Assembly (NCBI GenBank): GCA_964384905.1
Contig: CAYLND010000008.1
Span: forward strand, 1-52,374
Direction: 5' to 3'
DNA length: 52,374 bases
From: Gp22-AA3 sp964384905
GTDB lineage: Bacteria; Acidobacteriota; Polarisedimenticolia; Gp22-AA2
Below the pieces are notes generated by a model that saw only the letters and a program-made list of their open reading frames with translations, was not told the origin of the DNA and did not search any database. The first letter of the stretch is position 1; every line of letters begins with the position of its first letter. The translations under genes were made by a program, and so were the position numbers. This document shows positions 25,552 through 33,054 of the stretch, one piece after another.

Positions 25552-26378
25552 ATGGGGTCGCCGTGAACCAGATCTCGATCGCTCCACCGACGCGCATCCG
25601 CCGCCCGGCCGCTCCCTCGGCGGAGGAGCCGATGATCGAGATCGAACGCCTGTGTCTGGCGTACGGGGACAAGCCGGCCCTCAAGAGCATCTCCATGTCG
25701 ATCCCGAAGAACCGGGTGACCGCTTTCATCGGTCCCTCGGGGTGCGGCAAGTCGAGCCTGCTGCGCTGCCTCAACCGGATGAACGACCTGATCGACGGCG
25801 TCCGGATCACCGGAGCGATCCGCATCGCCGGCGCCGACATCCAGGGGTCCACCGTCGACGTGACCCATCTGAGGAAGCGCGTCGGCATGGTGTTCCAGAA
25901 ATCGAACCCGTTCCCGAAGTCGATCTTCGACAACGTGGCGTACGGCCCGCGCATCCTGGGCGCGCGCTCGCGCGCCGAGATCGAGGGTCTGGTCGAGACG
26001 AGCCTCCGATCGGCCGCCCTGTGGGACGAGGTGGGGGACCGTCTGCACGAGGGCGCCCTGCGGCTGTCGGGCGGCCAGCAGCAGCGGCTGTGCATCGCCC
26101 GCGCCCTGGCCGTCGAGCCCGAGGTGCTGCTCATGGACGAGCCCTGCTCGGCCCTGGACCCGATCGCCACGGCCAAGATCGAAGAGCTGATGGACGAGCT
26201 GAAGGTCCGCTATACGATCGTGGTGGTGACGCACAACATGCAGCAGGCGGCCCGCGCCTCGGATTACACCGGGTTCCTCCTGCTCGGCGAGCTGATCGAG
26301 TTCGGCGCGACCCCCGATCTGTTCACCAACCCCGTCGACCGCCGGACCGAGGACTACATCACGGGGCGCTTCGGATGA
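25548..26378 (+). CDS. pstB: PstB phosphate ABC transporter ATPase
   Basis: 276 residues. Walker A is GPSGCGKSS, the ABC signature LSGGQQQRL, Walker B VLLMDEPCSALDP, and the switch His follows in VVVTHNMQQA. About 30 extra residues precede the usual start; an ATG at 25632 (MIEIERLCLAYG) is an in-frame alternative. The coupled start at 25548 overlaps pstA. It hydrolyses ATP to drive phosphate import and, with PhoU, signals to PhoR in the family model. Confidence 0.95.
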   Translation: MNGVAVNQISIAPPTRIRRPAAPSAEEPMIEIERLCLAYGDKPALKSISMSIPKNRVTAFIGPSGCGKSSLLRCLNRMNDLIDGVRITGAIRIAGADIQGSTVDVTHLRKRVGMVFQKSNPFPKSIFDNVAYGPRILGARSRAEIEGLVETSLRSAALWDEVGDRLHEGALRLSGGQQQRLCIARALAVEPEVLLMDEPCSALDPIATAKIEELMDELKVRYTIVVVTHNMQQAARASDYTGFLLLGELIEFGATPDLFTNPVDRRTEDYITGRFG

Positions 26379-27067
26379 CCCAGCACACCAGCCGGCACTA
26401 CGAGCAGGAGCTGCAGGCTCTCAAGGAGAAGATCCTCCTCCTGGGAGGGAAGGTGGAGGAGATGATCGCCTCCGCCATGAAGTCGCTCTTGGCCCGCGAC
26501 CCCGCCCTGGCCCGCCGCGTCATCGCCTCAGACCGCGAGGTCGATTCGGGGGAGCTGGAGAGCGATCACCTCTGCCTGAGCCTGCTGGCGCTGCGCCAGC
26601 CGGCCGCCTCGGATCTGCGCTTCATCGCCACCGCCCTCAAGATCGTCACCGACCTGGAGCGCATCGGCGACCTGGCGGTGAACATCGCCGAGCGCTCGAT
26701 CGAGCTGAACGAGGAGCCGCCGCTCAAGCCGTACATCGACATCCCGCGCATGGCCTCCCTCGCGTCCCTGATGGTCGGCCGGGCGCTCGACGCGTTCGTG
26801 CGGCGCGATCCGGTGCTGGCGCGCGAGGTGCTGGGCTCCGACTCGGCCGTCGACCAGCTCAACGTGCAGCTGTTCCGCGAGCTCCTGACCTACATGATCG
26901 AGGAGCCCAAGAACGTCACCCGCGCCCTGCGCATCACCTTCATCGCCAAGTACCTGGAGCGGATCGCCGACCACGCCACGAACATCGCCCAGATGGTGAT
27001 CTTCATGTGCGAGGGGCGCGACGTGCGCCATCCGGCGGCGCGGGCCGGCGAGGACGAGGAAAACTAG
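26375..27067 (+). CDS. phoU: PhoU phosphate signalling regulator
   Basis: 230 residues made of two three-helix repeats. The metal-binding-type motifs ALKIVTDLERIGDLAVNIAE and FIAKYLERIADHATNIAQ are the paired PhoU signatures. It overlaps pstB by 4 nt. PhoU damps PhoR activity when phosphate is ample by linking it to the Pst transporter. The last residues are a charged tail. Confidence 0.95.
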   Translation: MTQHTSRHYEQELQALKEKILLLGGKVEEMIASAMKSLLARDPALARRVIASDREVDSGELESDHLCLSLLALRQPAASDLRFIATALKIVTDLERIGDLAVNIAERSIELNEEPPLKPYIDIPRMASLASLMVGRALDAFVRRDPVLAREVLGSDSAVDQLNVQLFRELLTYMIEEPKNVTRALRITFIAKYLERIADHATNIAQMVIFMCEGRDVRHPAARAGEDEEN

Positions 27068-27075
27068 GCCGCGAC

Positions 27076-28980
27076 ATGACCACCCGGCGCGCCTGCCTGC
27101 TCCTCGTCGCGGCGTGCAGTCTCGTCGCCGCCCCGGCCCGCGGCGCGCAGACGCAGAAGCCGCCCCTGCACGCCCGCCACTGGATCGCCGTCACCGGCAA
27201 GCCGCTCGCCGCCTCGGCCGGGGCGATGATGTTCCAGAAGGGTGGCAACGCCGTCGACGCCTCCTGCGCCATGCTCGCCGCGGTCACGACCATGTGGGAC
27301 GTGCTCTCCTGGGGCGGCGAGACGCAGGCCCTCATCTACCATCCCGGGCTCAAGAAGGTGATCGGCGTCGACGCGCTCGGCGTAGCCCCCACCGGAGCCA
27401 CGGCCTCGTTTTTCCAGTCGCGCGGATACCGCTTCCCTCCGGAATACGGTCCACTGGCCGCGGTGACCCCCGGAACGCCCGGCGGTCTGATGACGATGCT
27501 CGCCGAGTACGGCACCCTGTCGCTCGCCGACGTCCTCGCGCCCGCCATCCAGATGGCCGACGGCTACCCGATCGAGGCCGAGACGGCCGACGAGATCGAA
27601 GGCTCGAAGGCGGAGATCAAGAAATGGAAGGACTCGCGCGCGATCTTCCTGACGCACCCCGGCGGGACGCGCGAGGCGCCGGAGGCCGGCGAAGTGTTCG
27701 TGCAGAAGGATCTTGCCGCGACCCTGCGGCGGCTGGTCGAAGCGGAGACCGGCGCCCGGCGGCAGGGGAAGTCGCGCAAGGAGGCGATTTACGCCGCCTA
27801 CGATCGCTTCTACAAGGGCGACATCGCCGCCGAGCTGGTGCGCGGCGTCGCCGAAGAGGGAGGGCTGATCACCGCGCGGGATCTCGCCGATTGGAAGGTG
27901 AGGATCGAGGAGCCGCTGAGCACCACCTACGAGGGAATCACCGTCTACAAGCTGCCGATCTGGCAGCAGGGCCCGGTGATGCTGCAGGCCCTCAATATCC
28001 TCGAGAACGCCGACCTCAAGGCGATGGGGCACAACTCGGTCCGGTACATCCACACCCTCTATCAGACGATGAACCTGGCTTACGCCGACCGCGATTTCTA
28101 CTACGGCGATCCGTACTTCCCGCCGGAGGAGCCGGTGCGCGGCCTGCTCTCCAAGGAGTACGCGCGTCAGCGCTACGCGCAGATCGACTGGGGGAAGAAC
28201 GATCCGGGCGTCAAGCCGGGGGATCCGTACCCGTTCCAGGGCGGCACGAACCCGTTCGGCGCGCTCCTGGCAGGCTGGACGGTGGCGCCGGCGCCCCTGC
28301 CGGCTCCGCCGGCGGCGGGGCGGGGCTCGGCGCTGCCGCCCGGCACGCCTCCACCCGCCACGGTGCGCAGCGAAGCGGAGTTTCGCGAGCAGTTCGGGCG
28401 CGGCACGACCTCGATCGAGGCGGCGGACGAGGCCGGCTGGGTGGTCTCGGTGACGCCGAGCGGCGGCTGGATCCCGGCGGTCGTCGCCGGGCGCACCGGC
28501 GTCGGGCTGAGCCAGAGGATGCAGAGCTTCGCGACCCGTCCCGAGGACGGGCCGTACAACGTCGTCGAGCCGGGGAAAAAGCCGCGGGTCACCCTGACGC
28601 CGACCCTGGCGCTCAAGGACGGGCTGCCGTACCTGTCGTGCGCGGTGCAGGGAGGGGACACGCAGGACCAGAACCTGCTGCAGTTCTTCCTCGACATCGT
28701 CGAGTTCGGGATGACGCCGCAGCAGGCCGCGGAGGCCCCGCACATCAACAGCGAGCAGATGCGCTCCTCGTTCGGCGCGCACGAGGCGCACCCGGGGCAT
28801 CTGCTCGTGGCGGCGTCGACCCCGCAGGAGGTCCGCGCCGGGCTCGAGCGGATGGGTTACGCGCTGAAGACGGCCGAGCGCACCTCGGGACCGATCAACG
28901 GCATCCTCTTCGACCGCCGCCACGGCACGATGTGGGGTGCCTCGAGCAACTACGGCGAGGACTACGGCATCGCCTGGTAG
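27076..28980 (+). CDS. Gamma-glutamyltranspeptidase family protein
   Basis: 634 residues with a signal peptide. The N-terminal nucleophile fold shows KGGNAVDASCAM and GVDALGVAP. The processing site reads RGTTSIEAADEAGW, where the second-subunit Thr follows Gly; usual family members have TTHxSVVD, so His and Ser are replaced. A later PYNVVEPGKKPRVTLTPTL stretch resembles the PRSSMSPT region without the Ser pair. Only 8 nt follow phoU, so it is probably in the pst operon. Activity may be hydrolase or acylase rather than classic glutathione turnover. An insertion rich in Ala/Pro lies at about 415-440. Confidence 0.85.
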   Translation: MTTRRACLLLVAACSLVAAPARGAQTQKPPLHARHWIAVTGKPLAASAGAMMFQKGGNAVDASCAMLAAVTTMWDVLSWGGETQALIYHPGLKKVIGVDALGVAPTGATASFFQSRGYRFPPEYGPLAAVTPGTPGGLMTMLAEYGTLSLADVLAPAIQMADGYPIEAETADEIEGSKAEIKKWKDSRAIFLTHPGGTREAPEAGEVFVQKDLAATLRRLVEAETGARRQGKSRKEAIYAAYDRFYKGDIAAELVRGVAEEGGLITARDLADWKVRIEEPLSTTYEGITVYKLPIWQQGPVMLQALNILENADLKAMGHNSVRYIHTLYQTMNLAYADRDFYYGDPYFPPEEPVRGLLSKEYARQRYAQIDWGKNDPGVKPGDPYPFQGGTNPFGALLAGWTVAPAPLPAPPAAGRGSALPPGTPPPATVRSEAEFREQFGRGTTSIEAADEAGWVVSVTPSGGWIPAVVAGRTGVGLSQRMQSFATRPEDGPYNVVEPGKKPRVTLTPTLALKDGLPYLSCAVQGGDTQDQNLLQFFLDIVEFGMTPQQAAEAPHINSEQMRSSFGAHEAHPGHLLVAASTPQEVRAGLERMGYALKTAERTSGPINGILFDRRHGTMWGASSNYGEDYGIAW

Positions 28981-29077
28981 CCGACCCCAGGCCGGGCTTG
29001 CGCTCCGAGCGGCCACTCGGGGTATCATGAGGCCCGGCACACACACAGGCGGCATTCAATCTGACGAGAGGTGCACC

Positions 29078-29737
29078 ATGGCTCTGCGCATAGGGGACGA
29101 GGCCCCCGATTTCACGGCCCAGACGACTCAGGGGCCGATCGAGTTCCACAAGTGGATCGGGGACGGGTGGGCGATCCTGTTCTCGCATCCGAAGGACTTC
29201 ACGCCGGTCTGCACGACCGAGCTCGGCTACATGGCCGGGCTGGCGCCGGAGTTCGCGAAGCGGCACACCAAGATCGTCGGGTTGAGCGTCGACGCGGTCG
29301 AGGACCACAAGCGCTGGTCCAAGGACATCGAGGAGACCCAGGGTCACGCCGTCAACTACCCGATGATCGGCGATTCGGATCTCAAGGTCGCCAAGCTCTA
29401 CGACATGATCCATCCGAACGCCAGCGGCGACGCCAAGGGACGCACGGCCCAGGACAATGCCACCATCCGCTCGGTGTTCATCGTCGGCCCGGATCGGAAG
29501 ATCAAGGCGATCCTGACCTATCCGATGAGCACCGGCCGCAACTTCGACGAGGTGCTGCGCCTGCTCGATTCGATCCAGCTGACGGCGAGGCACAAGGTCG
29601 CCACGCCGGTGAACTGGAAGCAGGGCCAGGACGTGATCATCGTTCCGGCGGTGAGCGACGACGAGGCGAAGCAGCGGTTCCCGGGGGGCTGGAAGGCGCC
29701 GAAGCCGTACATCCGCACCGTCCCGCAGCCGAAGTAG
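29078..29737 (+). CDS. 1-Cys peroxiredoxin (Prx6 type)
   Basis: 219 residues. The peroxidatic site is HPKDFTPVCTTELG at about residues 37-50, and the Prx6-type C-terminal extension starts near TPVNWKQGQDVIIVP. Such enzymes reduce hydrogen peroxide and alkyl peroxides in the cytoplasm using one Cys. It has its own leader of about 100 nt with a TATCAT hexamer at 29026-29031 as a possible -10. It uses Cys, in contrast to the Sec-type relative at 20839. It converges on the sigma gene with a single-base gap. Confidence 0.93.
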   Translation: MALRIGDEAPDFTAQTTQGPIEFHKWIGDGWAILFSHPKDFTPVCTTELGYMAGLAPEFAKRHTKIVGLSVDAVEDHKRWSKDIEETQGHAVNYPMIGDSDLKVAKLYDMIHPNASGDAKGRTAQDNATIRSVFIVGPDRKIKAILTYPMSTGRNFDEVLRLLDSIQLTARHKVATPVNWKQGQDVIIVPAVSDDEAKQRFPGGWKAPKPYIRTVPQPK

Positions 29738-29738
29738 C

Positions 29739-30554
29739 TCACCCGATCCGCGGCGCGCGGGCGGCTCGGCGGACAGATCGGGGCCGGCGGGCGACGATTT
29801 TCCGGAGCGTCTGCTTCGCCCGGTTCTCGATCAGACGTATCGCCTCGCGCGACATGCCGAGCTCGGCGCCCAGCTCGCGCAGGGACACGACCCTGCCGCG
29901 CCGCAGCCCGAGCCGGTCGGCCAGGATCCGGCGCTCCCGCTCGTCGAGGGCGCCCAGAGCGGCGCGCAGGCGGGCGCGCTCTTCGGCGCGGATCAGGGCG
30001 GCCTCCGGTCCGGCGTCGCGACGATCGGGGAGCTGGTCGTGGAGCGGGATGTCCGACCGCTCGCCGACCGTCTGGTCGACCGAGAGGTCCTTCATCCTCA
30101 TTTGCAGGAGACGATCGATGCGCGCCACGCTGGTGCGCAGGTGCAGAGCCACTTCGTCGCGATCGGCGTCGCGCCCCAGGTCGTTCGCCAGCCGCCGCTC
30201 GGCGTCGAGCACGTTGCGGATCGATTGACGCTGCGTGTACGGCAGGCGCACCGTGGTCGACTGGCTCGTGAGCGCGTTCAGGATCGCCTTGCGGATCCAC
30301 CAGACGGCGTAGGTGATGAAGCGGGTGCCGCGCGCCGGGTCGAAACGCCGCGCCGCCTCCAGCAGACCGACGTTCCCCTCGCTGATCAAATCCTCCAGAG
30401 GCAGCCCCAGGCCGGCGTAGCGCCGGGCGACGCGCACGACGAACGCCAGGTTCGCCGTGATCGGATCGTCGGGTGACGCGGGACCGCCGATCTCCGAGAG
30501 ATAAATGGACAGGATCGAGCGCGAGCGTTCCGGATCAGGGCTCGTTGTCGGCAT
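29739..30554 (-). CDS. Sigma-70 family factor (group 2-4, RpoS/RpoH-like)
   Basis: 271 residues. Region 2 has NLAFVVRVARRYAGLGLPLE, then LISEGNVGLLEAARRFD and TYAVWWIRKAI, the core-binding and -10 recognition parts. Region 3 follows, and region 4 has LDERERRILADRLGL and a helix-turn-helix in LGMSREAIRLIENRA. Region 1.1 is absent, so it is an alternative factor. GGGGAGGGG lies upstream of the ATG. A Pho-box-type repeat set lies 54 nt before the start, suggesting phosphate starvation induces it and a second wave of genes. Confidence 0.88.
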   Translation of the reverse strand: MPTTSPDPERSRSILSIYLSEIGGPASPDDPITANLAFVVRVARRYAGLGLPLEDLISEGNVGLLEAARRFDPARGTRFITYAVWWIRKAILNALTSQSTTVRLPYTQRQSIRNVLDAERRLANDLGRDADRDEVALHLRTSVARIDRLLQMRMKDLSVDQTVGERSDIPLHDQLPDRRDAGPEAALIRAEERARLRAALGALDERERRILADRLGLRRGRVVSLRELGAELGMSREAIRLIENRAKQTLRKIVARRPRSVRRAARAPRIG

Positions 30555-30579
30555 CGATTCCCCTCCCCGTCAGGACGGC

Positions 30580-30634
30580 ATGATGCGCCGCGCGCGCAAA
30601 CGGTCGCGTGCCGGTCGCGTGACGTTGAGGTGAC
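30580..30634 (-). promoter_or_regulatory. Pho box and -10-like element before the sigma factor
   Basis: On the plus strand GTGCC, GTGAC and GTGAC start at 30608, 30619 and 30630, 11 bp apart, so the minus strand has two perfect GTCAC cores and one variant. A CATCAT hexamer (30585-30580) lies 22 nt beyond the nearest core, and the ATG is about 26 nt further. Confidence 0.6.
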
Positions 30635-30748
30635 ACGTTTTCGGCGGGGGCCCGGGGATTCCTCTTGCGCCACGCGGTTTGTGGGGGTATATGTGACGCC
30701 AACGTCATTTCAGCCAAGAAGCACGCCAGGGGGGAGGGCCGAGCGACC

Positions 30749-33022
30749 ATGACACGCATCGCGCGCACCATCCTGCTGTGGGCCGGCCTCGGAGCGCTGT
30801 CGTGCCTGCCGATTGCAGCGACCGGCAACGACAACACTCCCGCGGACACCGTCCTGCCGATCCTTCCGGGCCCTGGAGAGGCGGCCGCCTTCGACGCGGA
30901 TCAGGTGGCCGCCGTCGCGGCGGGAGCGTCGACCGGCCTGCTGGCCGAGCCCGCCGTCCGGTTCGCGTGGCCGCTTCGATCGAACGACTGGTGGGCCATC
31001 ATCCAATACGTGGATCTCGATCCCAGGAAGGGGCTTCTGGACTACAACTGCGCGGACGTGACCTACGACGGGCACCAGGGGACCGACATCATGATCCGGA
31101 ATTTCCTGGAGATGGACGAAGGGCGGCCGGTCCTGGCGGCCGCCCCGGGAGTGGTCTCTTACGTCCAGGACGGCTACTTCGATCGCAACACCGTCCGCGG
31201 TCCCTTCCCGGCGAATTACGTGGTGATCTCGCACTCCGACGGGACCGCGAGCGTCTATTTCCACTTCAAGAAGTGGTCGACGCGCGTCTACACCGGCGAG
31301 CAGGTGCCCGAGGGGCAGCTGCTCGGCCTGATCGGCAGCTCGGGCGACTCGAACCTGCCGCATCTTCATTTCGCCGTCTACAACGGCGGCATCAATTACG
31401 AGCCGTCCGCCGGGCCGTGCCGTCCCGGCCCGTCTCTCTGGCAGAGCCAGCAGCCGTACGCGCTGGATGATCCCACGCAGGTCGTCGATGCCGGCGTCTG
31501 GGCGGTCGTGCCGACGCTTTCCATGGTCAAGCTCCGCGTCCCCGACATCGAGCACGTCCAGCAGACGGGATCGGGCGCGCTCGTGTACTTCTGGTTCAAC
31601 CTCGCGGCCGCTCACAAGGGCGACCGATCGGAGGTCATCTTCCGCGGCCCGGACGGGAGCGTCTCCCATCGCGTGCAATACAACCATTCGGCGTCGTTCG
31701 GTCTCGCCGCCTTTTTCGTCAAGGAGAATCTGCCCAAGAAGGGCGGTCAGGGGATCTGGACGGTCGAGTACCGGAACAACGGGTCCCTGATGGCGACCCG
31801 GCATTTCCTCTACGACGGCAACCCGTACCGGAATCCGGTGGCGGCCGGAGGATCGGCGAGCGTCGGGCGAGGCATCTTCCGGGGCACGCTCGACGCCGCC
31901 GACGCGGACGGCGGCATCAACGGGTTTCGCTTGAGCCGGCCGCCGGCTCATGGTGAAGTCTCTCTCTACGGTCCGAGGAGCCGCTCCTTCAGCTACGTTC
32001 CCGAGAGCGGCTATGGCGGCCCCGATTCGTTCGATTTCGTCGCCGAGGACGGCCAGGGGGCGGTCAGCCTCCCCGCGTCGGTGAGCTTGGCCGTGGCCCC
32101 GTACCGCGAGAACGTCCTGCGGCTGGAGGGGGAGGACGACTACGTCAGCGTGCCGCAAAGCGGCTCGATCTCGGTCCCGGGCCCGTTCACGGTGGAGGCC
32201 TGGGTCCGGCGGGGCGCGGGCTCGAACGGCTGGCGGGGAATCGTCGATCAGCGCGCCGGCCCGGGGGACCCTCACGGGATGACCCTGTTCATCACTCCCT
32301 GGTCGACGCTCCAGTTCACCGTCGGGGACGGATCGTTCACGTCCTACGCCTACGGCTCGGCGTTCATCCCGATGGATCGCTGGGTGCACGTGGCGGCGTC
32401 GTGGGACGGGTCCTACCTGAGGCTCTACGTCGACGGCCAGCAGGACGCGATGCAATTCGTGCCCACCCAGGTCTCCTGGCTCGGCGTGCGCGAGACCCGC
32501 CTGGGGGGCTCGATCAATCCCGGAGAATCGTTCCGCGGAGAGATCGACGAGGTGCGCCTCTGGGGCGGCGCCAGAACCCCGGTCCAGATGGCCCAGGACG
32601 CCACCTGCGCCTTCTTCGATCAGCCTCCCCCGGCGAGCCTGCGGGCGCGCTGGAAGCTCGACGGTGACGCGACCGACGCGACGCCCAACGGCAATCACGG
32701 CGTGCGCGTGGCCGGAGCGTCGTTCCTGCGGGCCGTCCCGGCCTTTGCTTACACCTGCACGGTCCAGGACCTCGATGGCGACGGCGTCCCGGACGGACTG
32801 GACAACTGCCCGCTCGATGCCAACGCCATCCAGGCGGACGCCGATCTGGACGGGGTGGGCGATGCCTGCGATCTCTGCCCGGCGCTCTCCGACCCGGCCC
32901 AGAGCGATACCGACCAGGACGGCGTGGGCGACGCCTGCGACAACTGTCCGTCGGTCGGAAACACCGACCAGCGGGACTCCGACGGCGATGGCCTCGGGGA
33001 TCTCTGCGACCCGACGCCCTAG
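30749..33022 (+). CDS. Secreted M23/LytM peptidase with cadherin-like, LamG and type-3 repeats
   Basis: 757 residues with a signal peptide. The LytM domain (about 75-240) shows HQGTDIM and LPHLHFAVY, the zinc-ligand His/Asp and HxH motifs of M23 metallopeptidases that cut peptidoglycan cross-links. A cadherin-like segment (about 385-455, GGPDSFDFVAEDGQG) and a LamG lectin-type domain (about 460-665, GPFTVEAWVRRG, RWVHVAASWDG) follow. Three thrombospondin type-3 calcium repeats (DGVGDACDLCP type) end the chain. ATG 30749 follows GGGGGGAGGG. It is either an envelope hydrolase or a surface adhesin that kept the fold. Confidence 0.82.
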   Translation: MTRIARTILLWAGLGALSCLPIAATGNDNTPADTVLPILPGPGEAAAFDADQVAAVAAGASTGLLAEPAVRFAWPLRSNDWWAIIQYVDLDPRKGLLDYNCADVTYDGHQGTDIMIRNFLEMDEGRPVLAAAPGVVSYVQDGYFDRNTVRGPFPANYVVISHSDGTASVYFHFKKWSTRVYTGEQVPEGQLLGLIGSSGDSNLPHLHFAVYNGGINYEPSAGPCRPGPSLWQSQQPYALDDPTQVVDAGVWAVVPTLSMVKLRVPDIEHVQQTGSGALVYFWFNLAAAHKGDRSEVIFRGPDGSVSHRVQYNHSASFGLAAFFVKENLPKKGGQGIWTVEYRNNGSLMATRHFLYDGNPYRNPVAAGGSASVGRGIFRGTLDAADADGGINGFRLSRPPAHGEVSLYGPRSRSFSYVPESGYGGPDSFDFVAEDGQGAVSLPASVSLAVAPYRENVLRLEGEDDYVSVPQSGSISVPGPFTVEAWVRRGAGSNGWRGIVDQRAGPGDPHGMTLFITPWSTLQFTVGDGSFTSYAYGSAFIPMDRWVHVAASWDGSYLRLYVDGQQDAMQFVPTQVSWLGVRETRLGGSINPGESFRGEIDEVRLWGGARTPVQMAQDATCAFFDQPPPASLRARWKLDGDATDATPNGNHGVRVAGASFLRAVPAFAYTCTVQDLDGDGVPDGLDNCPLDANAIQADADLDGVGDACDLCPALSDPAQSDTDQDGVGDACDNCPSVGNTDQRDSDGDGLGDLCDPTP

Positions 33023-33054
33023 AGTCCGAGGGGCCCCCGGAAACCCCGGCGAGG

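Noticed and set aside
27064..29055. 663-codon minus-strand frame opposite the GGT gene
   Set aside because: Antisense shadow; the sense strand encodes a clear enzyme.
30694..30707. Palindrome TGAC-N6-GTCA upstream of the M23 gene taken as a Pho box
   Set aside because: The halves are inverted, not direct repeats at 11 bp; it may be another operator or chance.
32770..33010. Short DNA-level repeats at the end of the M23 gene (also 41300-41860)
   Set aside because: They are codons of thrombospondin type-3 protein repeats, not CRISPR or mobile repeats.
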